A stretch of DNA of 64,000 bases from Protula sp. h YS-2021. Its lineage: Eukaryota > Annelida > Polychaeta > Sabellida > Serpulidae. The DNA lies in contig OX457029.1 in NCBI GenBank assembly GCA_949752745.1, positions 12,022,359-12,086,358 of the forward strand, written 5' to 3'. Positions within the stretch are counted from its first letter, which is position 1; each line of letters opens with the position of its first letter. The notes below the pieces were generated by a model, which did not search any database, was not told the origin of the DNA, and was given only the letters and a program-made list of their open reading frames with translations. A program made the position numbers and the translations under genes. Positions 33,179 through 43,430 of the stretch are shown in pieces.

Positions 33179-33496
33179 ACGTATTCGAGCGAACCACCCG
33201 TTTCTTCACTTGCTTGCACGCAGTGGGCCTAAACGACGTAAATCCTTGCTACAGCAAGCTACGAAGGAGGAATTAATGAGCTTGTTTGAAATTTTTTGAA
33301 TATATTGCGATGACATTTACCCTTAAGCTCAAAACGGTTTAAGGAATTTAAACGTGAATATCATATTCTACGTACTCTGGCAGATAAGAAGATATCACTT
33401 CAAAGAAAAAAGAAGTTGATAAATCCGAAAGGAGGATTCAATGGAGCTATTGCTAAATTTGCATTGCCCTTGTTAGCCGAACTGCTGTTAAAATGA
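33171..33496 (+). pseudogene. Small basic virion protein (adenovirus pX-like), frameshifted
   Basis: The start overlaps the ATPase end by 8 bases. The first 42 codons are open (SKRIRANHPF, KRRKSLLQQA) to TGA at 33297. A second frame then carries a basic stretch (KRFKEFKREYHIL, SLQRKKKL) followed by NPKGGFNGAIAKFA and a hydrophobic end to 33496. A basic region followed by GGF and a hydrophobic tail is typical of the small core-like protein after the ATPase in Polintons and adintoviruses. At least one frameshift and one further stop separate the halves. Confidence 0.55.
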
Positions 33497-33965
33497 AACA
33501 TGCTATGAAAATGGTTCTCATTCCTGAATATGAATACAAACTGTTCTTAGAAAAGAAAAATGATATCAAAACGAAATGTCTCAACTTCTTGGTCGTCATT
33601 TACGAACAAGTCAGTCTAAGCAAAAGCCTGTTACGTCATCATCACCAGAAAAGTTATTTTTAAGTCATTTTCAACCTATCTATCATGGAAAAGTAATTCA
33701 ACTTTTAGCAGAACTGAAGAAACATGGTATCAAATGGACAGACAAGAATGAACTTGTGTTGAAAACGGGCGATATTATGACAAATTCTAACATTGTCGAT
33801 TTGTTGAAAGAAGCATTGGTGGCGACAAGAAGAAAAGAACGAAGAGAACCGCATAGTTGGCATCCATTTATCCAGGAAATTGTAGATGCTAATATTCCAA
33901 AAACAATGTTTAGTAAAAAGAGCACTCGTGACAACATTACAACAAAAATGAAACAACGTCAATAA
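33493..33965 (+). pseudogene. Conserved Polinton virion-cluster protein, frameshifted
   Basis: The start overlaps the stop of the preceding gene (ATGA). The first about 28 codons run in one frame (MVLIPEYEYKLFL) and the rest, from about 33572, in another (LGRHLRT, then a LAELKKHGIKW domain with SNIVDLLKEAL). Proteins of this layout, with an N-terminal VLIP-type start, a linker and a small C-terminal domain ending in a basic tail, sit at this place in many Polintons. Function is unknown; a virion or assembly role is inferred from its neighbours. Confidence 0.55.
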
Positions 33966-33982
33966 AGACAGTTTCCTGAAGG

Positions 33983-34168
33983 ATGGAAAATTTTTTAACA
34001 TGGCTGAAAGAACTGTGTTGTTGTCAAGAAACAACTATTCCTGTAAGAATAAGATGTGCAAGTGCTTGTTGTGAAGGAGAAGTAATAGATCATAATGATG
34101 TGAAAGATTATGAGACACATCATTTACATACTTGTGCGAATGGCGCGCGCTATCGTGATGTATATTGA
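33983..34168 (+). CDS. Small Cys-rich protein, unknown
   Basis: Open frame of 61 residues with ELCCCQE, CASACCEGE and a late His-rich part (ETHHLHTC). It lies between two virion-cluster genes with no gap to spare. Seven Cys in 61 residues may bind metal. No family is recognised. Confidence 0.45.
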   Translation: MENFLTWLKELCCCQETTIPVRIRCASACCEGEVIDHNDVKDYETHHLHTCANGARYRDVY

Positions 34169-34200
34169 CAACGTCAACGCACATAAACCGTTTAGTCGTC

Positions 34201-34809
34201 ATGGAGTCAACAAGTTTTTACATTACTTTGCCTAGCAATGCTAGTATGAACTACTATCTCAACAACAAGGCCTCGAATTATCAAATTCGTATGCCTCGAA
34301 CCATCTATCTGAACGGAAAATATGAAGTGGCTTTAGCTGAAATTCAATATCCACATACATGGACAACTACGAGACATGGAATGGATTATTCTATTCAGTA
34401 TCGACAACAACCACTGACAGATGTTGTCCTTGACACTATCAATATTCCTTATGGTTATTACAGAACCATACAAGGGATATGTCATGCAGTCAATGAAGAA
34501 GCGACTAATTCTGAGAAAGATGACCTTAAAGAAGCTATTCGGATAAAGTATGATAAAATTAGACGACTCGTTTTTCTATTAATAAATTATGGCTAGGAAG
34601 TGTCATTTTCCACTGGATTAGCTGAGATTTTAGGATTTATCCCAGATCAATGGTATACTGAAACATGTACAGCTGAACATAAAGCTGATGTGAAACAGGG
34701 ATTTTAGACACTTCATGTGTATTGTAGCATTTGTGAACCACAAGTTGTTGGTGATTATTATGTTCCTTTGCTACGTTCTGTTGGAATACAAAGCTATTCC
34801 ACTTCTTAA
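34201..34809 (+). pseudogene. Minor capsid (penton) protein, two internal stops
   Basis: Single frame from the ATG at 34201, with TAG at 34594 and 34705, and closing TAA at 34807. The N-terminal residues (STSFYITLPSNAS, YLNGKYEVALAEIQYP) and a later FSTGLAEILGF with CSICEPQVVGD and VPLLRSV match the Polinton minor jelly-roll capsid protein, which forms the vertices. The order and spacing are right and only the two stops spoil it. I chose the start at 34201 because an upstream frame extension lacks an ATG. Confidence 0.8.
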
Positions 34810-34962
34810 GGCTGGCCTAAGATCGTTGCGCCACATCTTAAAAAGGCTGCAAAGAATGTCGCGAAAGATGTTACGGGCCGAGTTGCACAGCATGTGATTG
34901 GCGATGTGCTTGAAAAGCGCGTGCAACTGACGAAACGTGCCAGAAGCCGAAAAACAGCCTGA
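34810..34962 (+). pseudogene. Basic amphipathic peptide after the minor capsid gene
   Basis: Fifty codons in frame after the minor capsid stop: a hydrophobic start, then an Ala/Lys/Val-rich helix (KKAAKNVAKDVTGRV) and a basic end. A small gene of this type (compare adenovirus protein VI) often stands here. It has no ATG of its own and may be a fused remnant. Confidence 0.35.
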
Positions 34963-35003
34963 CGGATAACATCGAAACATATTTAAAAAGATATCTTCTA
35001 ATC

Positions 35004-36356
35004 ATGTCTCTCATTCATAATCATTCGTGTGAATGTAGTCTTTCTCCATTGGAATGGTTTCACATACCACCGACGCAAACTGCTGGAGAGAACAGTTATA
35101 ATGTCGACGATCAACCACTCACTGCCATTAGAGAAGGCGCTCCAATAGAATTCTACATTCCTGCGATTACATAAGAATATTTGGATTTATAGAACATCAA
35201 ACTTAATATGATATGTCGCATTGTAAAGGCTTATCGAACAGCTTGTGGCGAAGATGATAATGTCTCATGCATCAAAGATTTGTTTAATGCGTTATAGTCT
35301 AATATTGAATTGTTTCTGAATGATCGATTGGTATCTAATAGTAACAATAACCATGGTTATACCAGCATTATCTCTCCCCTCATCCATGATTCGGAAGAAA
35401 GTCTCCATTCTGAGCGCTCTATGCGTCTCATGTATAAGGATACTGCTGGGTCAATGAATAGTTATGAGGTGAAAAGACCTAATCATGAAAGATATGTATC
35501 AGGGTTTCATGTCAATGCTGACGGTGGTGACGTAGCTGAGCAAGGAAACAATGGTTTACATAATCGTTATTTGCATACACGTCTATGCTAGCAGGTGGTT
35601 TAAGGATAGATTTGTTTGAGAAGGATCGTTATCTTCCTTATGGCATCAGTTTGAAATTGCGTTTCTATAGACGAAAAGATGAATATGGCTGCAAATAATA
35701 CCTATAAAGTAGAAGTGAAAGAGGCATTTTTAACCATTCGCGAAGTGAGGGTTAGTCCAGGTATTCAGTTAGGACATACAGATGCATTGATGAAAAATCC
35801 TGCCAAGTTGATTATCACTAGAAAAGAATGTAAAGTGTTGGCCATTCCAGCAGGATTTCAGTCTTTTGTGAAAGACAACATCTTTTTGGGTCAATTACCA
35901 AATCGCATTGTCATTGGTCTGGTTCATAATGAAGCCTTTGGTGGAACAGTATTGAGAAATCCATATGATTTCAAACATTTTGATCTGGACTACATGCAAC
36001 TGTACACGGATGGTGAACCAGTTCTATCCAAACCTCTCAAGCTTGACATTGCACAGAACAAATACCTGGACGCTTTTGAAACGCTTTACAAATCGTTTGA
36101 TAGATTGAATGGTGAGAAAAGTTCCATTATAAAACGGGAAGATTGGCCTAGAGGTTATGCTTTATTTTCGTTCGACTTAGCACCTAATTATAATGGCGAT
36201 GATCATTTTCCCCTGATCAAGCATGGAAATTTGCGGCTAGAAATGAATTTTGGTAGGGCTTTACAACATACAATCAATGACATTGTCTATGCTGAATTTG
36301 ACAACATTATTGAAATAAGTGCAAATCGCAGCATCCAAGTCGACTACCAGTCATGA
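35004..36356 (+). pseudogene. Major capsid protein (double jelly-roll), stops and frameshifts
   Basis: From the ATG at 35004 (start MSLIHNHSCE). In-frame stops are TAA 35172, TAG 35190 and TAG 35295. Frameshifts follow near 35580 (to a short frame with GGLRIDLFEKDRYLPYG) and near 35690 (back to the last frame). The final frame is open to 36356, 200-plus residues, with NIFLGQLPNRIVIGLV, a PYDFKHFDLDY region and KHGNLRLEM, all hallmarks of the Polinton major capsid protein. Five breaks make it a clear pseudogene. A TATA-like ATTTAAAAAG lies just upstream. Confidence 0.9.
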
Positions 36357-36724
36357 ACACGAAGCAGATCGATGCCATATTGAGCCATGATGTCATGACC
36401 AAAGATTTATTTCAAGGCGTGTTTGCCATGGACCAGTTACCATCTTTACAACGCGGTGCCTATGTCATCAGCACAGACGTTCAAGATGAACCAGGAGAAC
36501 ATTGGGTGGCAGTGTATTATGACAAAGACCCTGTGGAATATTTTGACTCCTATTGACTTTTACCTCTAGATGATCGTTTAGAAATGTTTTTAAGGAATGA
36601 TTATATGTATAATTCCATATCATTACAAACGCCAATATCATCGTCATGTGGTTTTTATTGTGTATATTATATATTGCATAGTGCTCGAGGTTAGAGTATG
36701 TTTGATATTGTGATTTTATTGTAA
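36353..36724 (+). pseudogene. Adenovirus-type cysteine protease, in-frame stops
   Basis: The start overlaps the capsid stop (ATGA). The frame reads through TGA at 36554, where the family has Gly after FDSY, and TAG at 36692, to TAA at 36722. The catalytic pieces are present: His in GEHWVAVYY, Asp in EYFDSY and Cys in SSSCGFYCVYY. This Ulp1-like protease matures the virion proteins. Length without the stops is about 120 residues, as usual. Confidence 0.85.
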
Positions 36725-36867
36725 AGGATTTTGTATATAGACATTATAAGCCTTTGTTTTATTAATGTTGTTGTTGTTGTATTAGTTAAGTTACAGTAGT
36801 TAAGTTGTAGTAATTATATTAGTTAAGTTATGGTAGTTAAATTGTTGTTAATTGTTCAAGTTTGTTA

Positions 36868-36873
36868 AATAAA
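36868..36873 (+). terminator. Polyadenylation signal of the plus-strand block
   Basis: AATAAA about 145 bases after the last plus-strand gene. A minus-strand AATAAA lies only 30 bases further, at 36902-36907. Confidence 0.55.
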
Positions 36874-36901
36874 ACAACCCAAGTTTCAAACAACAGTCTT
36901 G

Positions 36902-37090
36902 TTTATTGTGTTATATCTATTTACAAACTTTTATTTAAAAACTCTATTTACAAACTCTTATCTACGGAACTCTATTTACACACTTTTATTTACAAACTCT
37001 ATTTACAAACTCTATTTACAAACACTATTTACAAACTCTATTTACAAACTTCTATTTACAAACACTATTTACGAACTTATATTTACAAAA
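36902..37090. repeat. 13-bp minisatellite between the converging gene blocks
   Basis: About a dozen copies of CTATTTACAAACT, with spacing changes in the first third. It also contains a minus-strand AATAAA (36902-36907). Another is at 37331-37336, closer to the minus-strand genes. Confidence 0.9.
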
Positions 37091-37468
37091 CACATTCAAT
37101 ACATGTCACTAAATGCATTCAATACATTGATCAATGAATGCCATTCATTACAATCTAAATTAAAATATGTATCATAGACATTACACCCATGTTTGTAAAT
37201 GCTATGAAAGCTCACATAACTCACATAACAAACATTGTCACTTTAACAGTTTCATGTTCAGACAGTTTCAGTTCATATCTATCTTCATTCATATCTATGT
37301 CCATCAAACGCATAGGCTGTGTCAACTCAATTTATTTGGTATCCCGCTTGAGTTGTATTCCTTCCTCTTTGAATTCAAGCATAAGGTTCTTCCCATTCCA
37401 ATGCTTGTAACAGCGCGTTCCATTACACTGTGCTGAGGGTGATGATGTCGTAGTGCTCTGTAAGTTCG

Positions 37469-37717
37469 TCATATTGGCGAAATTGTACAAACACGTCTAG
37501 ACCGTTCTGAGTCACACGCACTTCTATAACATTTGAAGAGTAGAAGGAGAAAGCCGGGTATCCTCAACTTGTCTAGATGATCCTTCAACACGGATTTATC
37601 GTCAGGCGATAGTATGATATGCTTTCCAAAATGTCTTAGCACAATGTCATCACATAAGTTTCTCATATATGAGAATCCATATGCAATAGGTTCATAATCC
37701 AACAAATAGTCCTCCAT
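37469..37717 (-). CDS. Small Polinton protein, unknown
   Basis: Open frame of 82 residues, last gene of the minus-strand block. The first third is acidic and aromatic, the middle has a hydrophobic run (FLLLLF), and the end is Arg- and Cys-containing. Its ATG sits 10 bases after the stop of the gene upstream, next to a TATA-like CATAAATAG. Confidence 0.45.
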   Translation of the reverse strand: MEDYLLDYEPIAYGFSYMRNLCDDIVLRHFGKHIILSPDDKSVLKDHLDKLRIPGFLLLLFKCYRSACDSERSRRVCTISPI

Positions 37718-37726
37718 CTCGTCTAT

Positions 37727-38091
37727 TTATGCTCGGATGATGGCGAAGAGCGGATGTTGTATAGCTTCTAGGAATCGTAAGACTACGCGCCAGTTCGTGA
37801 TATCAAAGTGGATCAAATCTGTATATGGAGTATCTGGCACAACTCCGTTATAATCCTCTGGACAATCCTGTAAAAGATTTCTCCAGAATCTTACACGTAT
37901 GTCAGAATCATGTTAAGCCTTGTTAACTTCAACTTTATTTTCAAGTCTACGTTTAAACCCAGGTTCAAGCGGTATGTTTTGAAAACATCAGGTTTAAACC
38001 GATAAGCACGTATTATCCGAGAATTTATCATCACTTCATTCCTATCATTTACAGCGAGGTAAACACCATCGTTAAACACGAGTGCATTCAT
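37727..38091 (-). pseudogene. Polinton protein of about 120 residues, unknown, frameshifted
   Basis: The N-terminal half (to about 37900) and the C-terminal half (to the TAA at 37727) lie in different frames. The second half reads RFWRNLLQDCPEDYNG and then ITNWRVVLRFLEA. No known family is recognised. It begins 10 bases after the PC4-like gene ends. Confidence 0.45.
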
Positions 38092-38100
38092 GAGTTTACC

Positions 38101-38451
38101 TTATTCTTCTTGTCTGCGAAGCCTTTTATCTACTTCTTTCACTTGCTTCTTCAGCATTTTCCATTCAGGTATTGTCAGCAAAATTCCCTTTTTCGTAGGA
38201 CGGTTTCTTCCAGTCCCCTCATCTCTGAGGTATTTGCAAATGTTCACCATTCCTTCATTGATTTGTTTCATAATCTTGATATACTTTCCATTGCCTAGAG
38301 AAGGCATTCCCTCCCACCACTGTGGTGTTGGTGTCGTCTCCACTTTTAATTTCTTGATGGTAGTATTCTCAGGATTTTTCACTTTTAAGTCTTTCACTGT
38401 ATCTGAAAGAGTATCCATATCCGTTGCAGATATTTTCCGATTCCTGTTCAC
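38101..38451 (-). CDS. PC4-like (transcriptional coactivator p15) protein
   Basis: Intact frame of 116 residues. The first about 45 are polar and probably disordered, with a TP-rich linker. The rest follows the PC4 domain: beta strands around GKYIKIMKQ and NICKYLRDE, then the signature RPTKKGILLT-x-x-EW followed by a helix (KMLKKQVKEVDKRL). PC4 proteins bind single-stranded or melted DNA and support transcription or replication. It follows the polymerase gene on the same strand, which suits such a role. A TATA box is at 38498-38506. Confidence 0.72.
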   Translation of the reverse strand: MNRNRKISATDMDTLSDTVKDLKVKNPENTTIKKLKVETTPTPQWWEGMPSLGNGKYIKIMKQINEGMVNICKYLRDEGTGRNRPTKKGILLTIPEWKMLKKQVKEVDKRLRRQEE

Positions 38452-38497
38452 GCTTCAGTGTCCACACCTCAACTATCTCTCAAGTTGAAGTCTCTCC

Positions 38498-38506
38498 CCC
38501 TTATAT
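38498..38506 (-). promoter_or_regulatory. TATA box of the PC4-like gene
   Basis: TATATAAGG on the minus strand, about 50 bases before the ATG at 38451. It overlaps the last codons of the polymerase gene. Confidence 0.55.
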
Positions 38507-41250
38507 ACTGCAATGTCCATGTGCCAAAGTGGAATAGCCATCATTCAGCACATATCGCTTGTCGTCATAGGGGGAGAGAGCCACGTTCCTCAACTTCTCC
38601 GAGAAAATGTGGTGGTCATGACTTCGAATGATGTGTCCTGTAGCCATCGTTTGCGCTTGGTTGAACAAACTGTCTTTACACTGCTTATGTTTCATATGTC
38701 TTTGACACGCTCGAGTGATGCCTTTGTCCGTACGTTTTTCTTTTCCACCCCACCATACATCATACTATACATTTTTCGCCGAAGTCCAACAAACACATCA
38801 ATGGGAATGCCCGCCGTCTCATCTTTCATTTTCCCAAGCACTTTCTTGTTCACGTTGGAATGCAGGAAATTATCTGACGGATAGTCACTTGTGTCGAGCA
38901 AGTTAGCATATTCCTGCATATCTTTGTAGATATCGTTCGTTTCTATGTCATAATATAGACTGTCGGTGTCGCTGAACAACAGCTTGGCGTCGGGATACTT
39001 GGTCATGATGTAGTTGTAATGAAAGTGAAACATGAGCACTTTTCTGAGGTCGAGAATGGTGAAGCCGACTTGAATGGGTTTATCGAGAAGCAGATCCACT
39101 TTGCGCAAATGTGCAGCGGTTAAATCTTCGTTGAAAATTTTGAATTTGTGGAATGAAGGTTTAGCCACAAGTTTCTTGAACCGCTTTTCCTGGTGAACAA
39201 GTTCAACATTCATGCGTTTTCTCACATTTTCCATGGTTTTGCCAGACACAGAGTTATTCATCAATTTGAAGAAGTTTTTCTCAACCGGGTTCTTGGCCAA
39301 TTTTCTCTTTTCCGTGTTCAAGGAGATGTATTTCTCCAAGCATTTCCTCTGTGCAAACATGATGGCACGGTGCACCTTAGTGACTTTCAATCCCAGTGAG
39401 ACATATTGCTGTAAATTTCTATGATGAAGCACATATTTCTTCTTGTCACACAAGTTGAGAATGAGCTTTTCACTAGGTTTGCTTTCATGTTCAGATCTTT
39501 CCGTAGCTTCTGACTATGCTCTGACAATTCTCCCACTTTGATACTTTTCCGTTCTGGAGCCACTGGGTAGTGATTATGACGATCATGAATGGCTTGTGGG
39601 TATTCTAAATCCACTTCTAAAATGTACCCAATCTCGTCATCTTCATCCACATCCATAAAGTCGACGGATTCTGGCTCGCTCACCCACATAAATCCACTTT
39701 TCGGCATGCCTTGAGACATGGCCCAACCATGGCCCAACCAGGGGTTATTTGCTTTCGCATACTTGTGTGTAATGACAGATATTCCTCCAGGTATACCTTG
39801 TTCAACCATTTGGTACATGTCAATGTCATTGATCAATTGCAACTTCACCTTTGTCGCTTTTAACATCGCATCCCACGACAGTCCTGGCGATGTATAGCAG
39901 TGAGCAGGATCCAATTCATACGTGTTGAGGTATACTTGATGAAAGTTTTCAAACAAGTCAGCTAGCAGTAGCACATCTGATTTCAGGTACAGATCATGGT
40001 ATTCGCCTAATGTAGTACAGTTGAATGCCTCCCACACCTTTTCCGTAATAGTAGGGGTACACTCCCTTTCTCAACAGTAAATCTTGTTGGTCGCTATCTT
40101 GAATGTGAGACGTCATACTATAAAAGTTGTCTTTCCTTTCTGCCGCAAGGGTGGATACCAACTTCTGTAGAGAGGTACTCATGAACTGAAAGCTGTCTGT
40201 AAATTTCAGATTGCTCATGGTGAATGCAATATATTTCTCAATGGTGCTGGGAATGACTGTAATCGTTTTATTTTTGAATTTTCCAATTTCTTCCATGATC
40301 AAATGGCTGTCATAGCCTCGTAAATTGTGGAAAAATACAGGAATGATAAAAGAATCTTTATCGTCCTGCTTATCCTTTCTAAGTCGGAATTGCAAGTTGC
40401 ATTCATTATGTGCAGCTCATTATGTGCAGCTCAGCGTTCTTGAAATCCTCTTTGTCTTCACGAGTCAGCACCATTTCCTTTGGCTGTTGTAAACCATGCA
40501 CAATACGATCACGCTCATTCACCATATGGTCTAAAAAGACTTTCACGGCATTATCTCCTCGATACAGGACTGGTGCACGTGTATCAAATTGGCTGACAAC
40601 CACATAGGCGAAGCTGTTTGGACGACGATGATGATACTTGTCTCCTTCTTCATGCTTTTTTGTGAAACATTCAAAGTCCGCATAAATCACAACAGGTGCT
40701 CGCTGTTGTTTGGCTACATTCTTGAACTTGATGAGAGATTTCCTGGGGAATGATAAACGTTGCGCTCCATGCTTGCCACACATTTCGCGATGCTCTTTTA
40801 AAAGATTATGCCTCAACACGTATGAATTGGATACCACTTCATTCCATTGTTTAACGTTTCTAGCAAATGTGCCTTGATCCGATTCTCTTGTTGTCGCATT
40901 TCAAGCAGTAAATCCGCTCCATCCTCAGGCTCAAACCGTCTTTCCTGTGCGTTTTCACCAAGACTAACTCTTCTGCCTTTCCCTACTTGTACTGTCTTTT
41001 GTTGTTCGATCATGCATGTATGTGCCTTAAACGCATGCAAAGATGGAAATATCTTAGCGCATCTACAGTAGAGAACTGGATCAGGTCTGTCAGCGCCATC
41101 TTGCAACGTCTTTCGTCTCTTGGCTTCAATCTTCTCAACAAGCTCTTCACGAGCACGTTTCAACTTGGCTGGTTTGCATGTATGTACTACGAACAATTCC
41201 AGAGATGGAAATGTCACATTGCAATCATGACAGAAGACTACTGCCATCAT
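38501..41250 (-). pseudogene. Protein-primed DNA polymerase B, multiply frameshifted
   Basis: From two adjacent ATGs (41250, 41247) after a (CAA)n leader. Order: two Cys/His fingers (CHDCNVTF...VHTC, YCRC...AHTC), the exonuclease motif with YADFECF, HNLRGYDSH, polymerase motif A (EVDLEYPQA), motif B (KLMNNSVSGKT), motif C (SDTDSLYYD), and the closing ALSPYDDKRY. Frameshifts lie near 40830, 39440 and 38693. Two parts are deleted: the finger-like region near 40400, at a short direct repeat GTGCAGCTCATTA, and about 40 residues near 40020 (just after YPYYYGK). It would copy the element from a terminal protein primer. Confidence 0.88.
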
Positions 41251-41283
41251 TGTTGTTGTTGTTGTTGTTGTTGCTAGAACTGA

Positions 41284-41525
41284 AATTGGTGAAATACACG
41301 TTTTACTCTTCCTTTTATACCACTTGGATGTAATCAAAATATGGTGTGTAACTTGCTCAAACTTACTCAAACTTGTTAAAATTGCTGCCTCAGCGAAATA
41401 TATCACTGCTTGTCTTGCTCTTCCTTTTATGCTACTTACATGTATTCAAAATGTGGTGTGTAACTTTTCAAACTTGTTCAAAAATTGTTAAAATTGCTGA
41501 CTCAGCAGAATTTATCGCTGCTTGA
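41284..41525 (-). promoter_or_regulatory. Tandemly doubled promoter of the polymerase gene
   Basis: Two copies of a roughly 112-bp segment, diverged but clear, each with CTCTTCCTTTTAT followed by AATGTGGTGTGTAAC-type sequence on the plus strand. Read on the minus strand, the proximal copy has TATAAAAGG (41311-41319) and the distal one CATAAAAGG (41423-41431). The proximal box is 69 bases before the ATG. Confidence 0.7.
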
Positions 41526-41679
41526 TATGAATGTCTCATTTCACCTACAGTTGTACAGCTGCACAACAGAGACATCTAGCGGTGAAGCTTGACGATGGTA
41601 TTGATCCGCCAAATGGTATTCATCCGCCAACTAACAATTTTCACTAGACCTGAAATGCGATAAAATGCATTCTCAAACA

Positions 41680-41815
<136 letters not shown>

Positions 41816-41882
41816 AGGGTTTTTTGCTTCATTTCATAATATAGGATAGCCCTTAAAAGGGTCGAAAGATTTTAGTAATTCT

Positions 41883-42249
41883 TCACCAGCAAGTCGGATT
41901 TCCGCAACTACACTGATATCTATAAAACTGCTCCATCGTGAAAGGTCTTCTTGAGCACTTAAAAGGGTGAAATGTATAATATTTGAGTAGCACCGCTCCA
42001 CCAGCAGTCCGTACATGGTTCTGGTCAAGGTAATGTTGACGTAAACTTATACCATAGCAAACCGCCGCAGGTTTTGCAACAGTATCGATGCCTTGCATTG
42101 TGATGTACCGGGCAGGTGTGTGGTTGTCCTGGATATTCTAACCACACCCAACACTTGTAGCATTCTATTGTCAGCGTCACTACCCTACCGTCCCGCATCA
42201 CTTTCTTACTTGCCTTCTCATCAGTAGCTGGAGCTGGTGTGTTGTCCAT
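41883..42249 (-). pseudogene. Cys-rich Polinton right-terminal protein, frameshifted
   Basis: First gene from the right end. The first frame (42249 to about 42030) has MDNTPA, shared with the left terminal gene because the inverted repeat includes it. CYKCWVWLEYP, CPVHHN and CCKTCGG follow, a zinc-binding look. A frameshift near 42030 leads to a second frame with YYTFHPFKCSRRPF and a closing CSCGNPTC. No family is recognised. Confidence 0.55.
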
Positions 42250-42642
42250 GATGTGTCTGACAATGTGATTGCTAAGAATTACAGCAGTATATACGATTTT
42301 ATCATGCTGATTCGGCTAAATCTTGGTCTCCTGGGGGGGGGGGGGGAGGGTCAAAAACTAAAAATGTTCAGAATGGTCTGAAACGTGTAAATATGCAAAA
42401 ATCACAAATTCGCCTGGGAAGGGGGGTGGGGGTAAAAAACTAAAAATGTTCAGAATGATCTGAAACGTGTAAATATGCAAAAATCGCAAATTCGCCAGGG
42501 GGGGGGGGTGGTCCTCCCTTTTTTACCATAGGGTCTGTCCCGGTTGCCGCCTAGGGGGTCATCACTCGTTGCGATGGTTACGCCGCCTATGACGTCATTA
42601 TGACATCACTTCCTGGCACAGAATTCCCGTTTCCCTACTACT
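42232..42642 (-). repeat. Polinton terminal inverted repeat, right
   Basis: Mirror of 27429-27772, about 411 bp. It is longer by an insert of about 50 bases near 42534-42585 and by longer G-tracts. It keeps ATGACGTCAT, the 66-bp units, the TATA-like sequence and the MDNTPA codons. Confidence 0.93.
42286..42294 (-). promoter_or_regulatory. TATA box of the right terminal gene
   Basis: GTATATACT on the minus strand, 45 bases before the ATG at 42249. Same place in the inverted repeat as the left box, with one change. Confidence 0.6.
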
Positions 42643-42648
42643 CATTGA
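42643..42648. other. Target-site duplication of the Polinton, right copy
   Basis: CATTGA, identical to 27423-27428. Confidence 0.95.
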
Positions 42649-43299
42649 TCAAATGGAATTTTAACAGGAATCAAACATCAAGAATCTTCGCCTGAAAGAA
42701 AAAAGATTTATTTAAACTTAAAAATATATATTCCTTAACAAACATTCTAATGCCTAAATACCTGACGAATACTTTATTTTTTATTGGAGTGGGGGAAGGG
42801 GGGCTGATGAAAGAGATATATCGACACAGGCGTTCGACAGCCGTCGCGGCTTAGTCGCGACGAAAATGACAAAACACATCTCAGTCTCTACGTTAAATAT
42901 TCGTCGACAGACGTCGTGACCTCAAAAAGACGTTTGATAGACGTCGGAATGATAACTTAATCGATTTTTTCTCTCAATTTTAAATCTCGAGCAAAAATCC
43001 ACAGTTTTACGACGAGTAACATGAACTTAAACAGAAGAAAGTAGAAGCTTTCAAATAAATTACCTTGTAGCTAATGTCGGAATTCAGTTTCAAAAATTAT
43101 GTAAGGTCCATCCGGTCTTAACATGCTCGTGTTGACTTTTGCATTAACTATAGGTTGTTATCAATGATCGTTCAGTTTTTTATACCTTGTCATGATTGCT
43201 GTTCTTTATTTGTCACCTTAATCGCAGAACAATAGGGGGGGGGGCGAGTGACGGGCTGGGGGAGGCGGGGCCAATTCGTCTGGCACATGGACATTAAGT
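42649..43299. other. No gene or element recognised
   Basis: AT-rich, with several AGACGTCG motifs at 42835-42945 that recall the CAACGTC motifs around 43.9-44.3 and 47.4-47.6 kb. Confidence 0.4.
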
Positions 43300-43430
43300 A
43301 TGAGAATGCCTTCCTCCTTGGTAAACTCTATTTTCATGGCCCTGTCTATTCACACCTCGGGCTGACGCCCTCGGTAGGAATAGACAGGGCCATGAAAATA
43401 GAGAATACCTCGAAGTCAGGCATTCTCATA
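43300..43430. repeat. Long hairpin, about 650 bp right of the Polinton
   Basis: Perfect 25-bp arms (43326-43350 and 43379-43403, centred on TTTTCATGGCCCTGTC) lie inside 13-bp outer arms, TATGAGAATGCCT and AGGCATTCTCATA. The loop holds GGGCTGACGCCC, itself a small hairpin. Confidence 0.85.

Noticed and set aside
36899..37177. Tyr/Thr/Asn/Leu-rich frames between the Polinton gene blocks
   Set aside because: Translation of the 13-bp CTATTTACAAACT minisatellite.
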